Part shown: in pieces, positions 43,721 through 43,832 of the stretch
How positions within the stretch are numbered: the first letter of the stretch is position 1
Layout: each line of letters starts with the position of its first letter
Source of the DNA: Lachnospiraceae bacterium UBA7182
GTDB taxonomy: Bacteria > Bacillota > Clostridia > Lachnospirales > Lachnospiraceae
Reading direction: 5' to 3'
DNA length: 43,832 nucleotides
Assembly: GCA_002491115.1 (NCBI GenBank)
Contig: DKVI01000080.1
Coordinates: forward strand, 1-43,832
Translations under genes and position numbers: made by a program
Notes under the pieces: model-generated
Told to the model about the DNA's origin: nothing
Database searches by the model: none
What the model saw: the letters and a program-made list of their open reading frames with translations, nothing else

Positions 43721-43795
43721 GGTGGGTACAGGGACTCGAACCCTGGACCTCCAGAACCACAATCTGGCGCGCTGACCAACTGTGCCACACCCACC
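43721..43795 (-). tRNA. tRNA-His (GTG)
   Basis: Acceptor GGTGGGT/ACCCACC including the extra 5' G typical of tRNA-His, anticodon GTG in loop TTGTGGT, and T-loop GGTTCGAGTCC. CCA is not encoded. Confidence 0.92.
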
Positions 43796-43809
43796 ATATT
43801 TAAGATAAC

Positions 43810-43832
43810 TGTGCCCGAAGGGATTCGAACCC
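43810..43832 (-). tRNA. 3' end of a tRNA, probably tRNA-Arg, cut by the window edge
   Basis: The T-arm GGGTTCGAATCCC and acceptor 3' strand CGGGCAC with discriminator A are visible. A GTGCCCG acceptor partner is usual for clostridial tRNA-Arg. The anticodon lies outside the window. Confidence 0.65.

Overview
The window reads as chromosome of a low-to-moderate GC Gram-positive anaerobe of the Clostridia, most likely Lachnospiraceae. This is inferred from gene content: murB-rapZ-whiA-crh order, cdaA-cdaR, mreB, recD2, Firmicutes-type Shine-Dalgarno sites and sigma-A promoters, Cna_B pilins, a class C sortase and tRNAs without encoded CCA. No species call can be made from sequence alone. Almost everything is on the minus strand; the exception is a two-component system at 26430-28390.

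Layout, left to right. (1) 1-3311 is accessory DNA: a truncated putative IS transposase start at the edge, an orphan AbiEi-like regulator, two tandem Rpn/PD-(D/E)XK nuclease-family genes and, between them, a frameshifted remnant of a third Rpn tail. (2) 3312-7361 is a two-gene secreted protease unit: a 1119-aa subtilase preceded by a membrane-anchored protein whose C-terminal domain resembles the subtilase's own propeptide. A near-consensus promoter precedes it. (3) 7501-11033 is the c-di-AMP operon (two unknown membrane proteins, cdaA, cdaR). (4) 11106-16575 holds comF, recD2, mreB and a peptidoglycan-binding SpoIID-like protein. (5) 16640-20211 holds nadE, hslO and a methyltransferase. (6) 20291-26248 holds crh-like, whiA, rapZ, murB and uvrA; uvrA has a LexA-like box upstream. 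(7) 26430-28390 is an OmpR-type response regulator and histidine kinase on the plus strand. (8) 28391-43076 is a 14.7-kb minus-strand surface-fibre operon. (9) 43537-43832 is a tRNA cluster (Arg partial, His, Gln, Lys).

The most interesting region is the surface-fibre operon. Its order of transcription is: class C sortase; a 2570-aa adhesin with Cna_B-like modules and C-terminal BspA-type leucine-rich repeats; a 671-aa pilin with LPATG; a pilin-like protein with no sorting signal; two or three TasA/camelysin-like proteins, one ending in an NPQTN-like motif and a membrane helix; and a MucBP-like membrane protein. It mixes parts of two fibre systems usually described apart, sortase-assembled pili and TasA-type fibres. 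Overlapping or near-touching genes suggest that they are made together. The roughly 250-nt leader holds a perfect operator-like palindrome at the start site, a C-rich/G-quadruplex-prone segment inside an inverted repeat, and a strong hairpin that may be an attenuator. The convergent two-component system abuts the operon's far end and is a candidate regulator.
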